Origin: Earliella scabrosa
Taxonomy: Eukaryota; Basidiomycota; Agaricomycetes; Polyporales; Polyporaceae
Direction of reading: 5' to 3'
Assembly (NCBI GenBank): GCA_022605405.1
Contig: JABYQQ010000001.1
Location: forward strand, 1,302,001 to 1,366,000
Length of the DNA stretch: 64,000 bases
Below the pieces are notes generated by a model, which searched no databases, was not told the origin of the DNA, and saw nothing but the letters and a program-made list of their open reading frames with translations. This document shows, one piece after another, positions 33,505 to 45,477 of the stretch. The position numbers were made by a program, and so were the translations under genes. Numbering within the stretch: position 1 is the first letter of the stretch; every line of letters starts with the position of its first letter.

Positions 33505-35015
33505 ATGTCAGAAGTTACTGCGTTCAAGATATGGCTGAAAGGGAATGGTGCACACATGCACCCGGCCGTCTCGTTTCAACCCGGTGAGTATGTTGGATCT
33601 GATCTCTCAGAGGACCGCCGAGACGAACTAAAGGCCAGCGTGAACCCGTCCGTCAGTTGCATCCGGCTTCAGCGTGGTCGCTAGCAGCGATGTCCTAGCC
33701 GACGCCAGCATTGTGTCCATCCCCTTCACGCTCGCAATCACCCCAGAAGCGTCGAAGAGAGCTCTGTCAGAACTTCTCGAGTCCGCCAAAGACCGCTTAG
33801 AAGGATGGAGTGAGAGGCAGCTCGAGTGCACGTACATGGTCATGCATTGGATCGTTGATCGGACGAGGTGCGCGGTTCAGCTGGTGTTTCGACCTGGCCT
33901 ATTTCCACCAGTATTAACGGCATCGACATCTCAGCTTGAAAGACATCCTCAGACACGTCCCCTACATCGACATGCTCCCGTCGCCGGACAAGTTGCGCAC
34001 CCCGTTGCATTTCACCCCAGCCGAGTTACAGGCTTTCCAGGGTTCGAATCTTTACGGGGCCACCGTGGATAGGCGACAAGCTTGGGAGCAAGAATGGCAA
34101 CAATGCAAGGCCGTGATCGAGGGTGCGAATGCAGAATGGGGCAACGGGTTCACCTGGTATGTGCATGTGTCGGTTGGTTCCCTTCAACAGCCTTAAATCT
34201 TCTCCAGGGAGAGATATCTTACTGCTTCGACCTATATCTCGTCTCGAGCATTCCCTTCTACCCTACTCTCGTCGACACCAACCATCATCGCCAGCCCCAC
34301 GTCGCACCCAATTCTTCTTCCCGGCATCGACTCCCTCAATCATGCCCGCGCCCACCCGGTATCATGGGTCGTCTCCGCCACAGACTCCGCCCAGCAGTCC
34401 ATCTCGCTTGTCATCCACTCTCCAACGCCGAAAGGCTCAGAGCTTCTCAACAACTACGGCCCAAAGCCAAATTCGGAGCTTATCCTCGGCTACGGCTTCT
34501 CGCTCCCCAACAACCCCGACGACACGATCGTGCTCAAAATCGGCGGCACGCCGGCTGCCCCACCAGCTCCCTCTGCGTCTTCGTCCTCGCCTTCTTCCGT
34601 CGGTGCCGACACAACCTCCCCTAGTTCAGGAAGATGGGAAGTCGGTCGCAACGCCCGCGGTGTCCAGCCCGTTTGGGAAGCCGTCCTCGCTGCCACGAAC
34701 ATCCCGACGGACGACGAAGATGACGCAGATGATTCCGCCGCGACCGAGGCTGAGGACCAGCTCTTCGCCGCGGAGATGCTGGTGGGCATGGCCGAGCAGC
34801 TGCACGATCGCCTACCGCCGTTTCCGCCCGCGAATGCAGAGGAGATGCGGCCAGAGGTGCTGCAGATGCTTGAGCATTACCTCGAGGGCCAGCGGGACAT
34901 CCTCAAGGCGCTTGTAGCGTTCGCGCAGGAGAAGGAGGCGCGCGCGGCCGAGGTGCTGCGCGAACTTGGGCTGGATGTTGTCGATGAGGAGGAAGAGGAG
35001 GAAGCAGAGGATTGA
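33505..35015 (+). CDS. SET-domain lysine methyltransferase (SETD6/Rkm/LSMT-like)
   Basis: Four exons, 33505-33583, 33657-33867, 33935-34156 and 34208-35015, give 439 aa. The split SET domain shows the class motifs ILLPGIDSLNHARAHP (Asn215-His216) and ELLNNYGPKPNSELILGYGF (about 249-268), which form the SAM pocket and pseudoknot in SETD3, SETD6, Rkm and Rubisco-LSMT relatives. These enzymes usually methylate non-histone lysines, including ribosomal proteins. The C-terminal part is acidic (TDDEDDADD, then a final EEEEEEAED), with a helical region that may be the substrate-binding domain. The target is not predictable. The start is the first ATG, giving MSEVTAFKIWLKGNGAHMHP. Confidence 0.85.
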
Positions 35016-35528
35016 ACAAAGTCTGAGGCGCGGTTAGACGGTAGGCCGACAGGGTACTTTCACTGGCGGAGCTTTATCAAGAGAAGACCAATCAATGCTA
35101 CATGTATCCGTTCATCTCGGTCCGAGTACAGGTCTCGCACTGAACGGGTGATGTTCGGACTTGATGATGGCGACCCCACGCGAACCACACACCCAACCAT
35201 TGTCAACATCCAAGCACCGGTCAGCGCGGGCCGTTCTGGTGGGTTGCACCATTGGAGTCAGGTACGTTCCGGAATCTTTGGAGGTTTGCGTTCACACGAG
35301 AACGGCGCAAGAGCCGATGATTGATCGCAGGCGCAGAGCAAGGAACGTCGGAGAGAAGGGGGCTCTGGGAAGCAAGAAGACGCAGGTGTGTACGCGGTGA
35401 GTCGTGACTCAGTCCCTCCTTCAGCTTATGCTGACGTTGTCGAGCTAGGAGCCCTCCTCTCCCACTCGGGACCGGTACTCTGTGTGCGACTACCGCCTTT
35501 GCACAACACGACGCTTACACGGTCAAGA
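35016..35528. other. Spacer downstream of the SET gene
   Basis: About 0.5 kb. Contains no recognised gene. Presumably the SET 3' UTR and the promoter of the membrane protein that follows. Confidence 0.4.
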
Positions 35529-36688
35529 ATGCGATATAGATATTTGCACAGTCCTGAGCACTCTCTCCAGCCTTTCTTCCTCTATCTGGCGTTGCTGTTC
35601 GCCTTCCTCTGGACGCCTGTCGCATGGGCTCGCTTCGTTGACCTTGTCGTCGACGACACCGCTCTGCATTATGACGTGAACGGTTCATGGAAACCTCAAG
35701 CATGCGAAGGATGTAGCTCAATGCCGATCCTGTCAAGTGCGCGTTCGGGCTCTTGGCACGAGAGCTTGTACGTGCCAGGAGGTGATATCCCGCTCGCGTG
35801 GTTCAATTTCACTGGTCAGTGCGGCAGTCTGTCTCTCATGTGTTGGTGTTAGTTTGCATGCTTATACAGTTTATTATTGATCACCAGGCGGGGCGGTCTT
35901 CGTCTTTTGCATCATCCCGAACATGGCGACCTCCCCAAACAGGTCCACGAATCTGTTCTTCGTCTTGGATGGCGAGCCCATAGGGTCATATAAGCATGTA
36001 GCCTATACCTCTATCAAGTCCCGGTCTTCGTCCGGGCAGCCCTACCTATCACTGAGCACTCCATCGAGATACACAACGGCGCTCGGGGCCTGCCCAATGA
36101 ATCTCTCGTCCTGCTCGACTATATCACCTACACGTACGTCTCAGTTATATATCTCATGGTCCCTATCCGTGCTGATATGCACCATCGACTCTATGACTTG
36201 ACAGGATTGAAGTTGAAGATCCCTCACCGCACTCTCCGACCTCTCCTTCCACCTTCCCTGGCGCTTCGAGTCCCACAGCAATCCCGCCGATCTCAAGCGA
36301 TCTCCAGCCCACACCAACCAGCATCCTTGTGCCCCCCACCTCCGGAACCCTCATGTCTGAAGGCTCGTCGCCGACCATCATCATACCAACGGCCGTAATT
36401 GTCGGGCTCATCTTCATGGCCGCCTTGGGGTACGGGATGATCTACTACAATCGCCGCAAGACGAGCCGCCTTCCGCCCTCCGTGCAGTATAAGCACAGCG
36501 TCGGTGCCACATCTGCAGATGCGAGTCCATCTACCGAAGGGCCAACACTGGAGTCGCAGTTCGTTGGACGTCCTGCATCGGCGGCTGCTGCTGGAGCAGT
36601 AGCCTCAAGCTCGAGTTGTCCGAGCAGGACTTCTCCTCCCTCCCGAGAAACTGCTGTTCTGTTCATGATAGAGGAAGAACCGAGATGA
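35529..36688 (+). CDS. Secreted-type single-pass membrane protein, apparent frameshift
   Basis: Exon 1 (35529-35814) begins with an N-terminal hydrophobic stretch (LYLALLFAFLWTPVAWA), taken as signal peptide or anchor, followed by VDDTALHYDVNG. Exon 2 starts at 35888 and reads VFVFCIIPNM and NLFFVLDGEPIGSYKH. The expected continuation YLYQVPVFVRAALPITEHSI, ending LVLLDYITYT, lies in another frame from about 36003, so one base appears missing or extra near 35990-36008. A 59-nt GT-AG intron (35943-36001) would rejoin the frames but would delete the conserved LDGE strand. The last exon (from about 36210) is Ser/Pro-rich, then has a membrane helix (IIIPTAVIVGLIFMAALGYG) and a cytosolic tail. It resembles a basidiomycete family of extracellular beta-rich proteins with one TM. 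Function unknown; possibly a pseudogene or assembly error. Confidence 0.6.
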
Positions 36689-36989
36689 TCGTGCAGGACA
36701 GTGTCGTTCGGATGCTCATCACGGTAACGAAACATGTACCTATCAGGGATGAACGTGTTTCGCTTCGGGCCTCGCTGTCCGAAGCTCCCTCGTATGGTCG
36801 GCATAGCCTGCAATTATCTTGTACTAATAAAGGAAAGACCAACACCGCGGGTTGGTACTGCATGATTATGATGTACCTATGTACCCGGACTGAGGACACA
36901 TTGGCGTGCAATGGCAGGGCGCGCATAATCATTGCAGCCGGCGTGATAATGTCAGCCGAGTGTCTGCTAATGAATAAAAACGTCTTGTG

Positions 36990-37295
36990 TATGGTGCAGG
37001 GCGCTTAGTCACCGCCTATCTTGTACAGTGGCAAAATCGGCCAGCCCACCCAAAAATGCGCGCCTAATCAAGCGTCTAGTCATAGACGCCTCGGTTATTT
37101 GGCAGAGAACGGCAAAATCGAGGGGGGTCCCGCAAAGTATCTCCGTCAATTTTGAGAATTAGGACAAACGGCTTGACAGATCGTCTCCAATCATGAAAAG
37201 GAGACGATTGGTCAAGCCGATAAGCAAACGGGCAAAAATTGAGCGCTCAGTGCTCGTTGTACAAAATAGGCGGTGACTAGGTGCCCCGCACCATA
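36990..37295. mobile_element. MITE with 36-38 bp terminal inverted repeats
   Basis: The ends at 36990-37027 and 37258-37295 are inverted repeats with few mismatches. The shared part includes GGTGC, TAGTCACCGCCTAT and TTGTACA. The element is about 306 bp, has no coding capacity, and is flanked by TA on both sides, which fits a TA target duplication as in Tc1/mariner-type elements. Internal structure includes a strong hairpin at 37169-37219 (20-bp arms around GGAGACGATT) and a smaller palindrome at about 37072-37089. It ends 66 bp from the inner boundary of the right inverted arm. The assignment to a superfamily is inference. Confidence 0.75.
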
Positions 37296-37639
37296 GAGGG
37301 CGTGAATTTCAGTCGTAAGGAACCTTAGGGGCAGAATACTCTGGTGGGACTCTCTGGCAGCGGAAAAGGCGATGATATCATCGATACAATCCTTTCTTGC
37401 ACTGACGTTAACACAGGACCCCAAGTACATGAGTACGTCCACAACGACACAAACCGGGAGACAGTCCTGACATCTACAACGATGTAAGTACTTCTCGACT
37501 AAGTAAGTTTCACTGGTGGCACTGTCGACCCTGGCCGCACTGTGAAGCTGACAGACCCAATACGCAGGTCACCGAGCAACAGCAGCCTGACTCGGAGACC
37601 CTAAGATATCTCTGAAGAATGGTGTGGAATGGAGCAGTA

Positions 37640-39204
37640 TCAACCTATCAAGTCGTTGTGGGCGCCAACCGTGATCGCCACTTCGCCAATCCAGTAACGC
37701 GTGCCCGGGGCGAAGGAGTACGGACCACGCTTCGCGTCGCGGACGATCGAAAGACCTTGAGATTCCGACGGGCTTCGGATGACGACAACCTGTTGCAAGG
37801 ACGGACAGCGCAGGAGAGCGGCACGCGTGTCGTCGCGCTGCAGATAGTCGAGGATGTTCACGAAGGCCTCTGGCGACAAGGTCGCGGCTCGAGACTAGAG
37901 CGGGAGTGCGAATCAGCACGCTGCGTTCCGAAGACCAGAGGGGAATGCGGTACGTACTGGGTGTATGTGCACCGCCACGAGAGCTGGGAACAATGTGGAG
38001 AGGCCGGCGAGCCAGGAGGAAAGGTCACCTACGCCCAAATCATCTCTCGCATATGATAGGGCGAGCACAGTCACGGCGCTGAAGGGTTTGATGCCCTTGT
38101 TGTCGTTCCCTCCAAGAAGATGGATAGGTGGAGGCTGGCCCTGTGGCGGATGGACAATCCCGAGCTTGGAAAGTTGAGAGAGGTTCTGGGTGCGCGCAAG
38201 CATGCGCGCAAAGTGGGGGCAGCATTGGAGCTTGTGTAACTTCAGCGCTAGAGAAGTGAAGAGAGCCTCTTCGCGTTGGGGGTCATGCGCGTTCTCTTCA
38301 GCACATGGCGGGAGCCTCAGTTCCGAAAGCGTGGACGCGTGGTGCGACAGAAAGGCCATGACGCCCTCTATCCGTTCACGTACGTCCCAGGGTCGGAGCG
38401 CGTCGAGACGGAATGCGGAGAGCGAAGGAAAATGGCTCTGTGCGAGGAGAGCTGCTCTGGGAAGAAGTAGACACGATAGGGTCATGCTCGTGAGGTTGGG
38501 GAAGTTGTGAGAGAGGGCGGGTGGCACGAGTGGGTTGTTAGAGTGTAGGGATCGCCATTCGTCGGATATGGCGAGCGTCAGGCTGCGCATCGCAGGAAGC
38601 ACAACCTGATGTGATTCTGCCTCAGTGTGAACTCTTCAGAGTCAGTGAAGATACTTACCGGTGAAGACAGAGCGGCATTCGTATCTTCGCTTTTGAATAT
38701 CCCACCGGAGAACTCCACCAGCGTCGTAGGTAAACAGCTGATAACATGGAGAAATGTTGGCCATCCGCGCATGGCAGCGTGGCGTGTGCCGTTGAGCGAT
38801 TTCAGGTTCGGCATGGTGACAAAGATCTTCCCGTCGCTGAGGAGATCTGGTGCATTGCCCAGTTTGAGGTGTTGAACCAGTGCGAGACGTGGGTCGTGCG
38901 AAGCGATCTTCTCGAAGAACGCAGAGTGGTTGGCGCGAGTCAGCGTGATGGTGCGGTACAAGTAGGGAGTGCTGATCTCGTGGTATTGGTGACATGTCAT
39001 CGCAAAATGGAGAACATCGGAAGACTCGGAGAGAAAAGTCAGTATATACTGGAGTATCTCGACCGGGAGCGCCACGATGCCACGTGGTGGATTGGTGGTC
39101 TGTCGCGACGATCGTTAGTGGGCAGGACGAGGGTAGGCTGAGAGCGTTGTCTATAGACACGTACTCACCTTAAGTGCTGCCACCACGGACTTTGCTAGCC
39201 ACAT
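37640..39204 (-). CDS. F-box protein F2R (mirror copy of F2L)
   Basis: Four exons on the - strand, 39169-39204, 38659-39099, 37958-38605 and 37640-37894, identical in length to those of F2L, give 459 aa. The F-box reads LPVEILQYILTFLSESSDVL, then FAMTCHQYHEISTPYLYR. No disabling change was seen. Exon 3 is nearly identical to F2L, whereas exon 2 has about 18 replacements, for example NGTRHAAMRG against TAAFPAVMHG. The same SCF-receptor inference applies. It is transcribed towards the core block and ends close to the MITE. Confidence 0.85.
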
Positions 39205-39786
39205 TGCATTGGTTGAGAGGGGCCCCAAGAAAGCACTGCGGTCAAATGAGTAGCTCGACGTTGTACTTGCAATGGCTCGTCAGGCCCAATAAGGTCTGTT
39301 TGTATGTGGCGCAATTGAGTACCGTTCAGACCACCGCGGCGATTCCGAATGTTGTTGGGTTTGGTCACGGCGTGGTAGGAGGAGCCTGGAGGAGCTCCTC
39401 GTACGCCTGCGCCGTAGCCGCCCGCTTGATGGGAACGGCATCTCCCGATATTGTGAGGAACAATGATGCCGTTCATGATGATTAGCAGAAGCTATCGGGA
39501 TGCTCGGATTCAAGTGGTGAAGTCGACTCCGAGTCGTTGCGGAGTTCAGCCGTTCGCAAGGGTACCGGTAATGCGTGTCGGAGGAGAGCGCCGCTTGCAG
39601 AACCTTTAGCTTTGCCCGGGCCAATACTGGTCACTAGTGCGGCATCTGGGGTAGAATGAATGCTATTTGTACTATGGGCTACGTATTTGCATGCTATCTT
39701 GCTAGTAGTAAATGTCTGACTATCAGTACTCTGAGACGAGGAGGATGATATCACGGAACTCGGTAGCACAGGGTACGGGCTACACA
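39205..39786. other. B3-F2R spacer, mirror of the B2-F2L spacer
   Basis: Reverse-complement homologue of 20772-21359 with small indels, for example an extra ACT in the TTTACTACTAGCAAG segment. No coding exon recognised. Confidence 0.6.
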
Positions 39787-42684
39787 CTACGGACTCGGGA
39801 CATTGAGGATCTCTTGGAACGGGAACCGCTTCACCGGCGAGGTCGATATCGGGCTCGTGAACAGCGACGGCCGCTTGGGGATCACGAACGGGGTATCGAC
39901 CACCGACGACGGGGCACTTCGACGCCCCCGAGGAGTCGTCGGCGTCGGCGTCGCGGGTCCAAACAGATCACTCTCCGGGGACGACACTCGGATCGGAGGT
40001 AGCATCCCCGGGATGACGGAAGTCACCGCACATGGCGGAAAAACAGGCGTCATCGTTGGCGTCACCGAGGCGAGTTCGAGGAGATGGCGTTGCAGCGGCG
40101 TCAGACTCAGAAGGCTCGTGTCCGCCGGCAGAGTGGGCATGACCATCGGCGTGTCGACCACGGACGAAGAGGCGGCTTGCGGACGAGGAGAAGGCGTCAT
40201 GTGAAGCATCGCGAGGGACTGTCCGTAAGAATCGTCGGCGATCCGCCCGGTACTGATCGGGCTGTCGAACATGGACGGAACGTCGACGTGGGGGATGTCC
40301 AATGGCGAGTGGACCACAGCAGATCGTTGAGTCGGAGTAGGCGTCGTCGCGAGGGCTTCTCCGCGGGGAACGTCCGAAGCGGCGGATGGCGGAGTAGGCG
40401 TCATGGGCAGGCTCGCCAAAACTTGTGCAAACGGATGGTGCTCGATCGGGAGGAGACTGAGCGGGCTTGAGAACGGGGAGGGAATGTCGACATTGGGGAT
40501 CGTCAATGGCGAGTCGACCACAGTCCGGGAAAGACGTTCAAGAGACGGGGCCCGAAGGCTCACCACCCCTTTATCTTCCTCGGTCCGAGGTCGTTCCTCC
40601 TTGGAGCACGTGTTCTCGGCCGTTTGCCTCTGGAGCTTCGCGTTCGCCGTAACGAGCTTCTCCTGGGTCCGTTGGAGGGCCACCGTACGGATGTTGTGCT
40701 TGAGCACGAGCTTCTTGTGCTTCTGGCTGAGTACCGCTTCGTTGTGCACCGCCTCGGCCTTGTCCGCGTTCGCCCGTTGTACCTCGTCCATGAAGAAGTC
40801 ATTCATCTTCATGCGTCTCTCGAGCGCCGCGGCGAGATCGTCGTTCTGCTGGCGAAGGGCGGCAAGCTCCTTGTCCTTGTCCTCGAGCTGGCTGCACAGG
40901 CTCGGGCTTGCTGCGACGTTGCCAGTGAGAGGCGCTGCATGCGCGTCCTTGTCGTCCTCTTCGAAGTGTGCGATCGTCTTCGCTTGACGCGCGATGGTGT
41001 TCCGCAGACCGGCTTCGGTTTCCTAGAAGGGTCGTCAGAGCCGAGATGAGAGCATATGTTGTCTAGATTAGCGTACCTGCATAGCCAATACCGCCTTGCC
41101 TTCGTCCTCAGTGCCTCCTGGAGCTCCTTCACCTTCGACCAGAGAACGTCAATCTCGGTCATGAACTCCTTGATCCGCTATGAAGACCACGTCAACAAAT
41201 GACGACGAGAGAACAGGTGAGCACGACGCGTACCTCCTGCCGCTCCTTCGCCTTGCTCGATGCTACGCTGTATAGATCCTTGGCATCCTGAAGGGCAGCC
41301 TTCCCGAGCGCGATGAGCCGGTCCTTCGCCTCGCGCACAGCGTCGCCAGCCCGCGCAATGTCCGTCAGGCTCGTGATGTTCCGGCCGAGGTCAACGATCT
41401 CGCTGTCCTGACCAGTGACGAGCCGTCGAAGGGTGGCGTTGGCCTCGCGTTCAACCTCGAGTGCAGTGGTGAGGTCCGCGACCTTGCCGTCCTTTACCGC
41501 GGCCTCCTGCTCGAGCCGGCGGATGGTCGCGTGAAGCTCGTCGATCGTCACACCTTGTTCGCAGATGGTGTTGCTCTGGCCCAAGTTGGTGGCGTATGCC
41601 GCGCGCGCCTCGGTCTCGAGACGGTGAATCGTGACGACCTGCTCCTGCGCGCGCGCCTCCAGTGCTGCTACCTGGGCGGTGAGCGCGTTAAGTGTTCCCT
41701 GCCACACTCATGGTCAGCATCTGACCGCATTGCAAGCGCAGGTCCACGTACATTGATCTGCGCCTCCGAAGACCGAGCGTCCTCCAATTTCTTCCGCAGC
41801 GCCTCCAGGTCTCTTGCGTCACGGGCACCGGTCTTGACCTGCTCCTCGAGCGCCGCGCGAGCACCCTCGAGTTCAGCACGGAGCTCGCGTTCACTGACCT
41901 TGAGGGCGCGAATCTCCTGCCGCTTCTCGTTCAGCTTGGCGGCACCCTTCGCACTGGCCGCATCCTCGTCCGCGATATACCTCTCCACCACGTCGACCCT
42001 ATAGCGCAGGCTCTCGATGGTACCGTCCCGTCTTGCCAACTCGCTCCGAAGCTGCCCGACTTCGCTTGCGCGGGCGTCGTGCTCGCGCGTCGTCCTTCTC
42101 AATTCGCGTTCCGTCTCGCGTTGTTCTGCCTCGAGCTGCTTGATCTCCTGCTGCTTGACGGCGAGGTGCATCTTGAACCCGTCGATGGAGTCCTCCAGGC
42201 GCTTGACAGTGTGCTCCAGCGCTACCTTCTTCCCCTGCTCGTTCTCGTACCGGAAGCGGAGTGCATTCGCCTCATCGTCCCGCGGCCAGTACGCCTTCCG
42301 CAACGTGTCCGTCTGCCAGTGAGCAAACCCGTAGGCGAACAGGAGTGCAGCCGCGATGACCAAGGGGATCCATCCGAGGTGCCGGACGGACCAAAGCGCG
42401 CGAAACACGTATGACGCGAACGACCGGACGAGGGTGACCGCGGACAGCAGGTAGAAAACGAGTAGAAGACCGGCGGCAAGAACGAACGGTGAAGTGATGA
42501 AGCGCACCATGCGAGACTTGGTTGTGGTGACCATCCGGAAGATGCCGAAGACGAGGATCAAGAAGACCAAGGCGAGGGCGACGATCTGGAGGACGAGTAC
42601 TTGAACGCCAGGGTCGAAGATCCAGTCCAGGAGAGGCGACTCTGTTGCTTTGGTGATCATCTTGTACGCATGAACGTTTGGCAT
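39787..42684 (-). pseudogene. Coiled-coil membrane gene B3 with a one-base deletion in exon 3
   Basis: Exons on the - strand: 41752-42684, 41234-41698, 41077-41177 and 39787-41022. Exon 3 is 101 nt instead of the 102 nt in B1 and B2. The + strand reads CCGCCTTGCC at 41091-41100, where the others have three T's, so AAG-GCA-AAG-GCG becomes frameshifted. Reading on gives a foreign frame ending at a TGA at 40809-40811, losing the Ser/Pro tail. Exon 4 itself is fully open in the normal frame and nearly identical to B1 and B2. Because exon 3 is symmetric (phase 0-0), skipping it would restore the frame. Exons 1-2 are more diverged than in other copies (for example KMITKATESPLLDWIFDPG). I call it a likely pseudogene, or a gene dependent on exon skipping. 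Confidence 0.75.
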
Positions 42685-43226
42685 AGTGGGCGAGTGGGGC
42701 TCGGGGGTGGGCGCGTGCTGGGGATGCGCTAGGGCGCGCGAGGAGGATGGAGGACACAGGACAAGAGATGCTGACTGCGTCAGAAGGCTATATCTTCCAA
42801 GCGTGAGGCTGGCAGGCGGGGCTGACGACAAGGGCTGAACGATGAACAGCGATCGGCGGATGGCAGCTCTCGACAGCAGTGTCAGCCTCCCTGGGCACTG
42901 TCAGCCACCATCCTCAAGGCGTCCCCCAGCATCTCCTACGGGGTCCCTGTAGCGCCGTTATTGCAGCAATGCGTCGTGCGAAATGGGTATTTTGATTGAA
43001 GCTGCATTGGAAGAGTCTTGAGACAGGAGGGATAGCGAACATAACGGGGGAGATGGGAACCGGGTACTGAGCACAGGAGGGAGTATGCAATCGATAGTGG
43101 ACAGAACGGGATCGAGATCTGTAGACAAAGGCGATGTGCAGCAGGAGACTGAGCACCGAGGCGGGAGCTGAGCAGAGCAGAGCAAGGGATAATCATAGGA
43201 AGGTTGGGCTGGAGTCGACCGAGAGA

Positions 43227-44585
43227 CTATTTGATAACGGCGAGCGGGCGACATGACAAAGGGAGGCGGGAGCCACGCGTCGAAGCCTCTTTAGAGGCTG
43301 AGTTCTTCACGCGAGTTCCCGCAGAAGCCGGTACGATGCTCTCCTTAGTCGATTTGCGACTCGTGGGTGCCTTGATCCCGGAAGGCGTCGTCGCACCTCG
43401 CTCAGTGGAGATCGTCACCTTTGGACTTGAGTAACAGGGGAGGCCGACACGCGCTGCTCAAGCTCGTCGGCCTTCTCGCTGAGGACTTCAAGCTCCTGGT
43501 CGCGCTGCTGCAGATACGCGCCGCGCCTCTCGTAGTTGACCTAGGCCGACGTCCAGTCGATTATCCATTCAGAGCGACCCCCGCAGCATATTTCACCATC
43601 CCGTCGCGGTCTCGCCTCCAGGCGGCGCGAGGGGTTGGTGTAGAACTCCATCAGGCTGCTAGCATCACGCGGAAGCTTATACGAGCTCAAGAGTGCAGAC
43701 TATGACCTTCGTCTGGTCTTCCACGGTATGATGCTTGGAGATGGCGCCGGGCGGTGGTCGGGTCCTCGATGGCGGCCTTCTGTCCGGCAATGGCGGCATC
43801 CTTCTGCGTGATGATCGACTCCTTCTCCAAAACCGATCCAGCCAACGCGGTCTTCAACTGCTGGACAGTCACGGCGGCGGTCGCAGCTTCAATGCGTGCA
43901 GCCTCAGCTTCTGACTCGAGCCTCGCGATCGTGACACGCAGCTGCTCCAGGGTGAACCTGACGTGGGATGAGCTACCTGCGTAGCGAGGCAATGCCATAT
44001 GAACGGGAAACTCACCGCCGAAACCGTGCCAGCCTCGTCCCTCTCAACGACCGCCGCATCTCTCTCCGCCTTCAGCGCCGCAACCTCCTTCTGGCTAGCC
44101 TTGAGACTGTCCTGAAGCTCGCACACCTGTTGTTGGCGCGGTGGTCTGCGGCTGACAAGCGCCCGTGGCGCCACATTTGGGCGTCGGAGTTGAAGGCGAC
44201 GAGGGGTGGAGAGTACTTGAACACCGACTCGGAGACCATCTGTGGCGGTCCACATGCATGTAGCCATAACGAGCAAGGTTGCAAGAGCATCGAGGAACCC
44301 GTCGACGGACGATGCGACGGGGACGGCGCCAAAGGATAGGAGGACACGGTATAGGCTGACGGCGCACACAACGGCGCCGAGGAGCGCCGCCAAGATAACG
44401 AGTTAGATGACCGCGAAGATGAAGCCGTAAGCTTTCGGGACGTTCCGGACGAGGGAGGTGAGAGGGATGCCGAGGATGATGATGGCGATGGAGACCGTGA
44501 GGACGGGAACAGCGGTCGTGAGGACAGGGAGGCCCGGAAGGAAGGTCATCAGTGAGGCCATGGTGAAGGAGATGTAGAAAGACAT
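43227..44585 (-). pseudogene. Decayed coiled-coil membrane gene A3
   Basis: The reading starts well (MSFYISFTMASLMTFLPGLP) but meets a TAA at 44403-44405, where A1 has a TAC codon. The next part (LLGAVVCAVSLYRVLLSFGA, then LDALATLLVMATCMW) continues in the same frame after the stop. The exon 2 homologue (FTLEQLRVTIARLESEAEAA) loses frame after AAIEDPTTARR, and most of exon 3 is missing. A final piece at 43227-43418 keeps SRLPLSCRPL; its tail tripeptide is KES, not KEN. Several independent lesions make it a pseudogene of the A1/A4 type. Confidence 0.85.
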
Positions 44586-45477
44586 GAAGGTGGGTAGCGA
44601 TGGGTGTAGCTTGCTGGACCTGACTCCAGGTGGTGGGCGAGAATGAAGCTACGCGGAGGCCATGAATCGTGGACGACCAACTCTTATTGCTTGAGCTGGA
44701 TCCGAGAGGCTGCTGGTGGGATGGCATGAGGTTGGTAGGGGAATGTGGACGTACGGGGTATCCAAGTTATGAATGGGTCCAACTGTCCAGACGTCCAAGG
44801 TCGCGCGGTGCTTCGAAAGAGAGTCATGTTGTTGTTGAACACCTTGATCATTTGGTCGCCCCTCTATACAGCTACATTGCTTCAATACCCCTAGTTCAGA
44901 ATCGGCGCAAGTCAACACTGAAAGACCGGTCTTTAACGCATACTACAAACGGTATGTGCGGGGGGTGTCAGTGTATAATCCCAGTGTCAAGCACGGACGA
45001 TCGTGTGTAGAAGACAGAATGGACGCACCTTGCTGTTATATTCCCCATAACACCCAAGCGTTTGGAGGGACATACACAGCGCAACGAAGGCATGGAATGC
45101 ATCAAATTTCAATGTCACTCGTCGTTTGAGAGCTCGGCATAGGCTAAGAGTCCGAGTCTGATCATGAAACGCCCGTGGGAAAAGTAGATAAGATAAGCTC
45201 TTCCTGCTTCTCTAGTAGAGTCTAGACAGACTAGACCAACTATGTATATGCGAGCTCGCTCGACAACGTGGTGAGGCATGACTATTGTTTAGAATGAAGG
45301 TGAGTTCGCTATGCATATGCTAGGTGCCTCGTATGGATATCTAGGGATTAGTAGCTCAGGCATGAGGAGTCCGGTGGGTGGATCATGATGATGATGATAT
45401 CCAAGCCTTCACGTATCCTGGTAAATACTAGGGATCACGTCCGTGTACGAACCGGGAGGGGTCGAATACCATTCCAA
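44586..45477. other. A3 leader and spacer to F1R
   Basis: The first 155 bases (44586-44740) match the conserved A leader of the other copies. The rest contains no recognised gene, apart from a short GATGAT microsatellite at about 45386-45399. Confidence 0.5.

Larger units (their letters stand above)
37361..44950. repeat. Right arm of the large inverted duplication
   Basis: Reverse-complement counterpart of 15960-23216. It contains F2R, the spacer, B3, A3 and the A3 leader in mirrored order. The arm is less well preserved than the left one: A3 carries a stop and frameshifts, and B3 a single-base deletion, whereas F2R is intact. Together the arms bracket about 14.1 kb of core sequence. Confidence 0.8.

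Noticed and set aside
45386..45399. ATGATGATGAT microsatellite
   Set aside because: Very short simple repeat without relation to any gene or element boundary.
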